Assembly: GCA_004375785.1 (NCBI GenBank)
Contig: SOKM01000218.1
Coordinates: 1 to 5,330 of the forward strand
Length of the DNA stretch: 5,330 nt
Direction: 5' to 3'
Source of the DNA: Candidatus Cloacimonadota bacterium
Lineage (GTDB): Bacteria; Hydrothermota; E44-bin80
In this document: piece after piece, positions 1 through 4,737 of the stretch
Numbering within the stretch: the stretch's first letter is position 1
Layout: every line of letters begins with the position of its first letter
Made by a program: the position numbers and the translations under genes
Notes under the pieces: generated by a model
Database searches by the model: none
What the model was told of the DNA's origin: nothing
The model's input: only the letters and a program-made list of their open reading frames with translations

Positions 1-278
1 TTCCATTCTAATATCTTTTGAGTTGTAATAATGTCACTTAATCTTTTATCTGTAAATCTCCTTAATAGTTCTCTTTGTGATACTTTTTTCTTGGGATGAT
101 TCATGATCATTTTTGCAATTTTATCAGCAAGTGGTTCTCCATGAACGATTCTTTTTTGATTTATTGTAATCTCTAATTCATTTAAATTTATCTCCATAAT
201 CGTTAATTTATCTCTCATTTTATTTATTTGTTTTTTCATCTTCTTGATTTCAAAATATAGTGTTCTCACATGCATCAT
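1..278 (-). CDS. Hypothetical protein with N-terminal coiled coil and possible winged helix (3' end outside window)
   Basis: The first 92 codons of a gene that runs off the left edge are visible. The start is the first of two adjacent ATGs (276-278). It overlaps the TGA of the upstream membrane-protein gene by four bases (ATGA) and has AAAGGAG five bases upstream. Residues 8-45 are charged and heptad-like (many K, I, L, E, M), suggesting a coiled coil. A proline/glycine break (HGEPLADKI) follows. Residues 66-92 (VSQRELLRRFTDKRLSDII and onward) resemble the first helices of a winged helix-turn-helix, of the kind found at the ends of phage primase/helicase-like and regulatory proteins. That points to possible DNA binding, but this is inference from a partial protein and no family is named. 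It is the last visible gene of the operon and is probably translationally coupled to its neighbour. Confidence 0.8.
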   Translation of the reverse strand, partial: MMHVRTLYFEIKKMKKQINKMRDKLTIMEINLNELEITINQKRIVHGEPLADKIAKMIMNHPKKKVSQRELLRRFTDKRLSDIITTQKILEW

Positions 279-532
279 CTAATCTCCTTTATCTCGGACT
301 TAATAATCACCTGCTCATTCCAATCCTTAATTAGTCCTCTCTCCTTGAAGATATAATTGATTTGCCCCCTCTCTTTCCTCAATTCCCTAACCTCTCTTAT
401 AAGATATTCCTGACGCTTCCGGACATTTCCCATATCGATATTCTTCATGTAGAGGAAAGTGGCCAGAACAGCACCGAGGACTAGACCAATGAATACACCG
501 ACAAAGAACTGCCAAGTATAGAGTCGCTTCAT
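275..532 (-). CDS. Small membrane protein with glycine zipper and cytoplasmic/periplasmic coiled coil
   Basis: This 85-residue protein is of unknown function. A short basic N-terminus (MKR) precedes one hydrophobic segment at about residues 7-28. That segment has small residues every fourth position (G12, G16, G20, A24), a glycine-zipper pattern that commonly drives helix packing or oligomerisation in membranes. From about residue 36 the protein is a charged, probably helical stretch (VRKRQEYLIREVRELRKERG) and the tail is lysine-rich. Positive charge flanks both sides of the membrane segment, so topology is ambiguous. A single-pass protein with a coiled-coil tail is compatible with a phage inner-membrane spanin or another lysis/exclusion accessory, but no endolysin or holin is nearby, so no function is assigned. 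The ATG shares one base with the upstream methyltransferase stop (TAATG) and follows a GGGGGTG ribosome site. Confidence 0.8.
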   Translation of the reverse strand: MKRLYTWQFFVGVFIGLVLGAVLATFLYMKNIDMGNVRKRQEYLIREVRELRKERGQINYIFKERGLIKDWNEQVIIKSEIKEIR

Positions 533-2004
533 TACAGCACCCCCTGTGCCAGTCGCTTCTCACACATCTCGCAATATTCTTGTTTAATGTCTATGCCAAT
601 AAATCTTCGTTTCATTTCCTTGGCCACAAGCAGAGCCGTCCCAGCACCACAAAACGGGTCGAGGACTATGCCATCTTCTGGACATCCTGCCTTAATCGGC
701 TTCTCGCATAACTTTTCAGGGAATACGGCAAAGTGAGCTTCGGGAAATGGTTGAGTGGCTATTCTCCAAAAATCTATTGGTCTTTTGCCTTCAGGCGGAG
801 TCCAGCGAGAATCCTTTTGGCATCTTGCCCCACCACCAGAAATTCTTGAAGGATTACCTAGTTTCGCCTTTGGTCTAGTATCTGCCCCAATCTCAAATAC
901 ATCGCCTGGATTTTTGCCATCGGGATTAGGACGCATATTCCTATCTCGATACGTTACTTGCCCCGTTCCCTTGTCCCAACTTGACTCTCCCTTAGCCACA
1001 AGATTGTCTCCACCCCACCTATTCATGGGTTCTGTATATGGCTCCCTCACCGCATCTAAATCAAAGTAATATGTAAAACCATTCCAAAGAGAAACTTTTT
1101 TTCTTTTAATTTGCCGATATTTTCTTCCTCTGGGAGAATTAAATTGTTCGGCATTTTCGACTTCTATTTTTGTATCAGAATCAGAATATTCACTCCCCAC
1201 ATCTCGCCATTCCCAATCTATCCCTTTAATTCCTTTTGTTCCCAATGGTTTTTCTTTCACCCATTCTTTTGTCTTTTCGTGTCGCCACAGAATTGTCTTG
1301 CTATTTTTATTGAACATGAAAAGATACTCCCACCGATTGCTAAACCTATCAGTAACACTCGAAGGCATGGCATTGGGCTTATACCAAATAATCTTATTCC
1401 TGAGTATCCAGCCATTCTGGATTAGCGACCAGGCGAGGCGTTCTGGGATCATGCAGAGGCACTTAGCTTTTAGGGTAGGATGCTTAAAACTCAATGGAGT
1501 CCTTTTAAATTCTCCGGCTGCATAATAACCTTTCTTTACATCTTGAAATCCTGTTGTGGGAGGGCCATGTTGACCATATCCCTGGTTGCTTCCCATGTAT
1601 GAATCTCCCATATTCAGCCATAGTGTCCCTTCCTTTTTCAACACTCTTTTAACTTCATTGAATATCTCAGTTAGGTGTTCAATATACATTTCAGGAGTCG
1701 GCTCAAGTCCGAGTTGGCCTTTCCAAGCATCACATTTTTGGCAATAATTACCTCCACTCCCTTCTTTACCTGGATGAATCTCTGGATTTTCATTACTTCC
1801 GACATTGGCATTATGGCCTCTGTATCTCAAGGCATCGTGTTCTACTCGAGAGCTGCCCCATTCATGCTTACAATCCTTATCTCCAAATATCTGCTCAAAT
1901 CCATAATCTCTTAAACCCCAGTAGGGAGGAGAGGTTATTACCATATCAATAGATTTAGCTGGGAATGCTTTCATGACTTCCAAGGCATCACCACACACAA
2001 CCAT
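532..2004 (-). CDS. Beta-class DNA methyltransferase (N4-cytosine or N6-adenine)
   Basis: This 490-residue SAM-dependent enzyme should methylate an exocyclic amino group in DNA. Motif IV is TSPPYWG at residues 24-30. A short motif with C45, H47, C88 and C91 looks like a zinc knuckle. GLEPTPEMYIEHL (99-111) and GTLWLNMGDSY (126-136) match conserved blocks of phage/environmental N6_N4_Mtase proteins. Motif X lies around 424-442, and the SAM-binding motif I is LDPFCGAGTALLVA at 448-461, followed by FIGIDI. The order IV, target-recognition region, X, I defines the beta class. SPPY is common in N4-cytosine enzymes but does not settle the target base. All catalytic motifs are intact. The ATG at 2004 is preferred over an in-frame GTG at 2085: the GTG start would overlap the upstream gene by 62 bases with a weak ribosome site, while the ATG lies 19 bases past the upstream stop, and related proteins start close to their GDALEV block. 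Residues about 236-310 form an AT-rich insertion. Confidence 0.93.
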   Translation of the reverse strand: MVVCGDALEVMKAFPAKSIDMVITSPPYWGLRDYGFEQIFGDKDCKHEWGSSRVEHDALRYRGHNANVGSNENPEIHPGKEGSGGNYCQKCDAWKGQLGLEPTPEMYIEHLTEIFNEVKRVLKKEGTLWLNMGDSYMGSNQGYGQHGPPTTGFQDVKKGYYAAGEFKRTPLSFKHPTLKAKCLCMIPERLAWSLIQNGWILRNKIIWYKPNAMPSSVTDRFSNRWEYLFMFNKNSKTILWRHEKTKEWVKEKPLGTKGIKGIDWEWRDVGSEYSDSDTKIEVENAEQFNSPRGRKYRQIKRKKVSLWNGFTYYFDLDAVREPYTEPMNRWGGDNLVAKGESSWDKGTGQVTYRDRNMRPNPDGKNPGDVFEIGADTRPKAKLGNPSRISGGGARCQKDSRWTPPEGKRPIDFWRIATQPFPEAHFAVFPEKLCEKPIKAGCPEDGIVLDPFCGAGTALLVAKEMKRRFIGIDIKQEYCEMCEKRLAQGVL

Positions 2005-2016
2005 ATTGATTGGCAA

Positions 2017-2022
2017 CTCCTT
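2017..2022 (-). promoter_or_regulatory. Ribosome binding site deciding the beta-class methyltransferase start
   Basis: AAGGAG on the minus strand lies just after the TAA of the upstream 102-aa gene and 12 bases before the ATG at 2004. The spacing is somewhat long. It is nevertheless the only good Shine-Dalgarno match here and supports the ATG over the upstream GTG at 2085. A TTG codon directly abuts the site and is too close to be a start. Confidence 0.55.
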
Positions 2023-2023
2023 T

Positions 2024-2332
2024 TTAATCGTAGAACTCCTTAATCCAATATTTCCTATCTTTCCAAATCCAAATCCATTTCTCACAGACCTTTTCGGGCA
2101 TCCTTAAAGCCTTAATAGCATCTCTAGTTTTATTGTCACATTTATTTGATTTAGTCTGGATGAAAAGTATATGAGAACCATCTGGAGCGAGGGCGCAAAC
2201 GTCAAAGAGTCCGAAAAGATCAAGCGAATGCCACTTGGTTCTAATCACCCTCCATATTAGATAGCCCTTCGCCTCAAGCTCATCTGCACAAGCCTTTTCT
2301 TTCCGGGTTCCCTTGGCTACTGTGTTAATCAT
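2024..2332 (-). CDS. PD-(D/E)XK nuclease-fold protein (Holliday-junction-resolvase-like), Gln in catalytic E-x-K
   Basis: This 102-residue protein has the layout of small PD-(D/E)XK proteins related to archaeal Hjc-type resolvases. KGTRKEKACADELEAKGY (residues 7-24) is the N-terminal helix with conserved Glu12. A hydrophobic strand leads into SLDLFGLFDV, with D38 and D44 as candidate metal ligands. LFIQTKSNK follows at about 56-64. In the classical motif the last element is E-x-K; here it is Q59-T-K61. Gln at this place is tolerated in some branches of the fold, so activity is possible but not certain. The remainder (residues 65-102) is a helix plus a Trp-rich strand. The start ATG overlaps the upstream methyltransferase stop (ATGA) and has GAGG seven bases upstream. 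Its place between two methyltransferase genes suggests a role in DNA processing or restriction, which is inference. Fold assignment is moderately confident; substrate is unknown. Confidence 0.82.
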   Translation of the reverse strand: MINTVAKGTRKEKACADELEAKGYLIWRVIRTKWHSLDLFGLFDVCALAPDGSHILFIQTKSNKCDNKTRDAIKALRMPEKVCEKWIWIWKDRKYWIKEFYD

Positions 2333-2925
2333 GGATTAGCCTCAAAAAATGCTTTTGCAAATCCCGATGGAGTTATTGCCCTACGGGTTTGCCTGTCTAA
2401 TTTTCCATAAAATTCCCCGTGAATTTCTTTAGTTTTGAGTTTATCAAATTTTGGCGGTTCCTCAAGGAAAATAAGTTGCTTTATTGGCTGGTTAAAATGT
2501 CCCCATAAGCAGGTCTTTTTTTTATATGTATTCCCAAAATCATAAGGCTGAAAAATATAAACAGGATGACCCAAATACCAATTTAACATCCCATTAGGAT
2601 TCTCTAATGCCCAAAATTTTAATGGTGGAATTTTTTGTGTGTCTCTTGCAATTCTGTCTTGACATTCCCATATAATATTTAAACAGGCTATCACTATTTC
2701 CATTCCCTTTTTCAAATCTCTGGGTTTTTTAGCCTTGGTTCTCGCAAGGGAAAACTCTGTGCAAGGTGGTGCAGCAAGGATGCCGTAAACATTTTTGGGG
2801 GGTGGTTTGTAAATGCGAACGTCATAATCAGGCAGAGTTATATTTCTCACATCATATCCATGTTCTGCATAGGGCTTGCTCCAAGCTCCTGTTCCTCCGC
2901 ATAGATCTAAAATTACCTTACTCAT
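2329..2925 (-). CDS. Compact C5-cytosine DNA methyltransferase-like protein
   Basis: This 198-residue protein carries the core motifs of DNA cytosine-5 methyltransferases in a shortened form. Motif I is LDLCGGTGAWSKPY (residues 6-19, SAM binding). Motif IV is AAPPCTEFS (51-59), with C55 as the candidate nucleophile. Motif VI is ALENPNG (106-112); the usual form is ENV. A YKKKTCLWG block (134-142) sits where the QxRxR motif VIII is expected, and RRAITPSGFAKAFF (181-194) is a conserved C-terminal block of this phage family. Typical enzymes of the class exceed 300 residues and have a separate target-recognition domain; here little room is left for one. It may be a low-specificity methyltransferase, or may work with a partner. 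The ATG, directly before the SKVILDLCGG block, has GGGAGG three bases upstream and overlaps the end of the HTH gene by eight bases. The family call is good; activity and specificity are inferred. Confidence 0.88.
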   Translation of the reverse strand: MSKVILDLCGGTGAWSKPYAEHGYDVRNITLPDYDVRIYKPPPKNVYGILAAPPCTEFSLARTKAKKPRDLKKGMEIVIACLNIIWECQDRIARDTQKIPPLKFWALENPNGMLNWYLGHPVYIFQPYDFGNTYKKKTCLWGHFNQPIKQLIFLEEPPKFDKLKTKEIHGEFYGKLDRQTRRAITPSGFAKAFFEANP

Positions 2926-3085
2926 GTTCCTCCCTCTTCGATTTATGATAAGAATATTCTACGACTCCCTGCTGGATGCCCATTCTCTTCGCTATCTCTG
3001 CAAATTGTAGTCCTTCTTTGTCTCTCAACTCCACTATCCTTTCGGCACGTATTGCATAGTCTTCTTTAGAGAGCCAGCGCCCCAT
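2918..3085 (-). CDS. Small helix-turn-helix DNA-binding protein
   Basis: This 55-residue gene fills the gap between the nuclease-like gene and the C5-methyltransferase. The translation starts MGRWLSKEDYAIR. It continues with a helix (ERIVELRDKEG) and then FAEIAKRMGIQQGVVEYSYHK, a clear helix-turn-helix of the sigma-70 region 4 or resolvase type: A32 in the first helix, the G36 turn, and V41/V42 in the recognition helix. The tail is charged (KSKREEHE). The protein is essentially one HTH, so it probably acts as a small regulator or DNA-targeting subunit; its target is unknown. Its ATG lies seven bases after the upstream stop, and a modest AAGGGA site about ten bases upstream overlaps that stop. 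It overlaps the methyltransferase start by eight bases, so the two are likely co-translated. Confidence 0.8.
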   Translation of the reverse strand: MGRWLSKEDYAIRAERIVELRDKEGLQFAEIAKRMGIQQGVVEYSYHKSKREEHE

Positions 3086-3092
3086 TTTTAAA

Positions 3093-3506
3093 TTATCCCT
3101 TATTTCGAATATTGTCTTTCTCTGCCCATATAAACCATTTGTGAATAAAATTAAAGAATTCTTGAAAGCTTCCTTTGTGTTTTTTTTTACCCAGAACTTC
3201 CCATTCTGTAACTGTGCTTAAATTGGGAGGACCTCCTTTAAAGACAATTACTGTAAATTGTGATAGTTTTGCTAATCTCTCTAACGCCATTCTTTGTCCC
3301 CTTGGTAAAAAAGCATCCTTTGATTTCCCCTCTAGCAATAAAAAATGATGATTAACCTCAACGAAACCATCTACATCAGTAAATCTAATTCCTCTTTCAA
3401 AGCAATCATTTAAAGGAGTCCAGTCCCATAACTTTTTAGCATATTCTTCTGGTGGCATTCTGAGGTTTTTATTAAGGCCATCTTTTGATAATGTTTCCGA
3501 ATTCAT
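3093..3506 (-). CDS. PD-(D/E)XK nuclease-like phage protein
   Basis: This 137-residue protein resembles a family recurrent in environmental phages. The core is RGIRFTDVDGFVE (residues 38-50), then HHFLLLEGKSKD (53-64). D44/D46 followed by E59-G-K61 match the D...E-x-K signature of the PD-(D/E)XK nuclease fold (VRR-NUC-like). LPRGQRMALERL (67-78) supplies the conserved Gln-containing helix, and FTVIVFKGG is the following strand. A longer reading frame starts upstream, but ATG 3506 is chosen because GGAGG lies six bases before it, and the upstream extension is only a shadow of the adenine-methyltransferase gene. The start overlaps that gene by 35 bases. A run of nine A (minus strand, 3180-3188) encodes KKK at about residues 107-109; the frame beyond it stays sensible. 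No binding or cleavage specificity can be read from the sequence. Confidence 0.82.
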   Translation of the reverse strand: MNSETLSKDGLNKNLRMPPEEYAKKLWDWTPLNDCFERGIRFTDVDGFVEVNHHFLLLEGKSKDAFLPRGQRMALERLAKLSQFTVIVFKGGPPNLSTVTEWEVLGKKKHKGSFQEFFNFIHKWFIWAEKDNIRNKG

Positions 3507-4290
3507 TAAAAACCTCCGCAAATTTTTCTCTATTGGAACCAAAATAAACAAAACAACTTCCATGAGTAGAAGATGTTTTCTTTTCATCCGGAGAATCAAA
3601 ATCAATCCTATGATCTGTGAAACAAATTATTCCTTCAAACATGGGTTGAAACCAATCAGCGTCTGTTGCCCGTGAATTGACAAGAATAATCCCTTCGTTA
3701 AATGAAGAGTCGAAATCATTAAAAAACTTTTCTACAAAATCTCTTGTAAAATCCCCATATGGTGGATTCAAGAAAATTCTCCCTTCCCATTTTTTTAAAA
3801 GACCATTATCTCCGGGTCCGTAAAATCGCTTTGCCATAACAATTTTATTGGCTTCTTCACAAGATGCTGGATCAAGATCAATATCTCCCATTACTTTATG
3901 AACAGCATGAACATATTTTTTTGGTGTCCACCATTCTGGCGTTCCGCTTTGTAAGACTGCTATAGTATTAAAATATCTTTCCAAAGCTTTAGTGGCCATT
4001 GGCTTGGCATATTCTTCAATATATTTTTGTTTATTAGGATGTTGTTTATAGATATCATGCCACCGTTTTAAATGATGATGTGCCCTACCTGTTTGTCGTT
4101 CTAATTCCCTATATGAAGGCGGTACTTTTACCCCCCTAAAAGTGCCATCTATTATATCGCCTTTCTCCCACATTCCAATATTTTTTTTAAGATGGGATTT
4201 ATACCATCCATCTTTGACTATTTCAATAACTTCATTGTCAATTTCATCTAATTTCTCTTTAAGTAAAGAAGCTTTTATTATATCAATCAT
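3472..4290 (-). CDS. Phage-type DNA N6-adenine methyltransferase (Dam family) with N-terminal HTH-like extension
   Basis: From ATG 4290 the product is 272 residues. The C-terminal ~155 residues match the phage Dam family (PF05869-like): PEWWTPKKYV (118-127), IDLDPASCEEAN (137-148), KRFYGPGDNGLLKKW (154-168), FLNPPYG (173-179, catalytic motif IV of adenine methyltransferases), ILVNSRATDADWFQP (202-216), and a GSCFVYFG block near the end. Such enzymes transfer methyl from SAM to adenine N6. Residues 1-110 are not typical of the family. They hold charged helices, then PPSYRELERQTGRAHHHLKRW (57-77), which reads as a helix-turn-helix and may help target DNA. The open frame extends 63 codons further upstream, but that part is a shadow of the 52-aa Cys-rich gene and has no ribosome site. 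ATG 4290 overlaps the stop of a 16-codon mini-ORF (ATGA) and has only a weak site of its own. The recognition sequence is unknown. Confidence 0.92.
   Translation of the reverse strand: MIDIIKASLLKEKLDEIDNEVIEIVKDGWYKSHLKKNIGMWEKGDIIDGTFRGVKVPPSYRELERQTGRAHHHLKRWHDIYKQHPNKQKYIEEYAKPMATKALERYFNTIAVLQSGTPEWWTPKKYVHAVHKVMGDIDLDPASCEEANKIVMAKRFYGPGDNGLLKKWEGRIFLNPPYGDFTRDFVEKFFNDFDSSFNEGIILVNSRATDADWFQPMFEGIICFTDHRIDFDSPDEKKTSSTHGSCFVYFGSNREKFAEVFNEFGNIIKRWP
3513..3517 (-). promoter_or_regulatory. Ribosome binding site inside the 3' end of the adenine methyltransferase gene
   Basis: GGAGG on the minus strand lies six bases before the ATG at 3506. It decides the start of the 137-aa nuclease-like gene and removes 33 residues of a longer open frame. 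It lies inside the last codons of the upstream methyltransferase gene, so the two genes are probably translationally coupled. Confidence 0.7.
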
Positions 4291-4337
4291 TTTTCCAATC
4301 TCTCGATTTTCTCTAGGATAATTTCTGATAAATTCAT
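4287..4337 (-). CDS. Possible 16-aa leader/coupling peptide ahead of the adenine methyltransferase
   Basis: This mini-ORF of 16 codons (MNLSEIILEKIERLEK) starts at an ATG that overlaps the stop of the 52-aa gene (ATGA) and ends in a TGA that overlaps the ATG of the adenine methyltransferase (again ATGA). It owns the strongest ribosome site nearby, AAGGAGG with a four-base spacer, whereas the methyltransferase start has only a weak one. It may be a short leader that feeds ribosomes into the methyltransferase by termination-reinitiation. Alternatively it is the true N-terminus of the methyltransferase, joined by a -1 frameshift or broken by a single-base sequence error: read through, the join gives a continuous helical sequence (IERLEK then MIDIIKASLL). 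The three possibilities cannot be separated from one sequence. Confidence 0.45.
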   Translation of the reverse strand: MNLSEIILEKIERLEK

Positions 4338-4492
4338 TTTCCCTCCTTGGCATAATATTCTTTGCCATCCCATAATTTACTATCTTTTGCACATACGCAT
4401 CCTTCTTCTTTCCACCATTGACACTCATCATCGCAATCCCCCAATCCATCCTTACCCTTAAAATAAGCTGTACATTCATAGTCTGTTTTCAT
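4334..4492 (-). CDS. Cys-rich 52-aa miniprotein
   Basis: This small gene encodes a 52-residue protein beginning MKTDYECTAYFKGKDG. It contains five cysteines (C7, C20, C24, C32, C34) spaced C-x12-C-x3-C-x7-C-x-C, plus paired tryptophans (W26, W27) and many acidic residues. The cysteine density and aromatic content suggest a metal-binding or disulfide-stabilised minidomain; there is no signal peptide, so cytoplasmic zinc binding is the more likely reading. I do not recognise the family. Support for a real gene is strong: AAGGAGG with a four-base spacer precedes the ATG, the start overlaps the upstream stop (ATGA), and its own TGA overlaps the next start. The long methyltransferase-frame extension across it is a shadow. 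Confidence 0.78.
   Translation of the reverse strand: MKTDYECTAYFKGKDGLGDCDDECQWWKEEGCVCAKDSKLWDGKEYYAKEGK
4342..4348 (-). promoter_or_regulatory. Strong Shine-Dalgarno site of the 16-codon mini-ORF
   Basis: AAGGAGG on the minus strand lies four bases (GAAA) before the ATG at 4337, inside the last codons of the Cys-rich 52-aa gene. This is consensus-quality placement. Because it serves the mini-ORF and not the methyltransferase ATG 47 bases further on, it is the main evidence that the mini-ORF is translated. Confidence 0.65.
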
Positions 4493-4737
4493 TTTGCCTC
4501 CTTATATCTCTTAATTTTCTTCTCTAACTGATCTACCTCAATCCCCTTCTCTCTGAGTGCATTAGATAACTTTGATTTCTCTTTTTCTAAATCATTAATA
4601 TCTTCATTTAAGAATACTATGTATAGTCTTTTTCTATTTAGCATTTTTCTTAGATCAAAAAGAATGTAAACTATAAAACCGATTATAATGACGATGATAA
4701 CTAACCATCCGATATTTATCTCCACGATTTCATTCAT
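4489..4737 (-). CDS. Small single-pass membrane protein with coiled-coil tail
   Basis: This 82-residue protein is of unknown function. Residues 8-27 are strongly hydrophobic (IGWLVIIVIIIGFIVYILF region) and form one transmembrane helix. They are preceded by an acidic N-terminus (MNEIVEI) and followed by basic residues (LRKMLNRKR). By the positive-inside rule the N-terminus should face out and the tail lie in the cytoplasm. Residues about 43-82 form a charged heptad-like coiled coil (EDINDLEKEKSKLSNALREK and onward). This orientation argues against an Rz-type inner-membrane spanin, whose coiled coil is periplasmic. Its architecture is like the 85-aa protein at 275-532, but there is no glycine zipper and no obvious sequence similarity. 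GAGGAGG lies just upstream of the ATG, and the start overlaps the preceding stop (ATGA). Confidence 0.82.
   Translation of the reverse strand: MNEIVEINIGWLVIIVIIIGFIVYILFDLRKMLNRKRLYIVFLNEDINDLEKEKSKLSNALREKGIEVDQLEKKIKRYKEAK

Noticed and set aside
2005..2085. GTG start at 2085 extending the beta-class methyltransferase by 27 residues
   Set aside because: It would overlap the upstream gene by 62 bases and has a weak ribosome site, and the extension (NGFGFGKIGNIGLRS) looks like a shadow of the other frame.
755..2948. Plus-strand open frames at 755-1069, 1111-1425, 1298-1525, 1675-1914 and 2766-2948
   Set aside because: They lie opposite well-supported minus-strand methyltransferase genes, have no family resemblance and do not fit the one-strand operon.
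3507..3605. 33-residue upstream extension of the 137-aa nuclease-like protein
   Set aside because: It is entirely inside the adenine methyltransferase gene, while GGAGG sits at ideal spacing before ATG 3506.
4291..4479. 63-codon N-terminal extension of the adenine methyltransferase, including an ATG at 4353
   Set aside because: It has no ribosome site and overlaps the 52-aa Cys-rich gene, which has its own strong site and coupled start and stop. The extension reads as out-of-frame shadow.
4489..4737. Rz-like spanin identity for the 82-aa membrane protein
   Set aside because: Charge distribution places the coiled coil in the cytoplasm, opposite to an inner-membrane spanin, and no lysis genes are adjacent.
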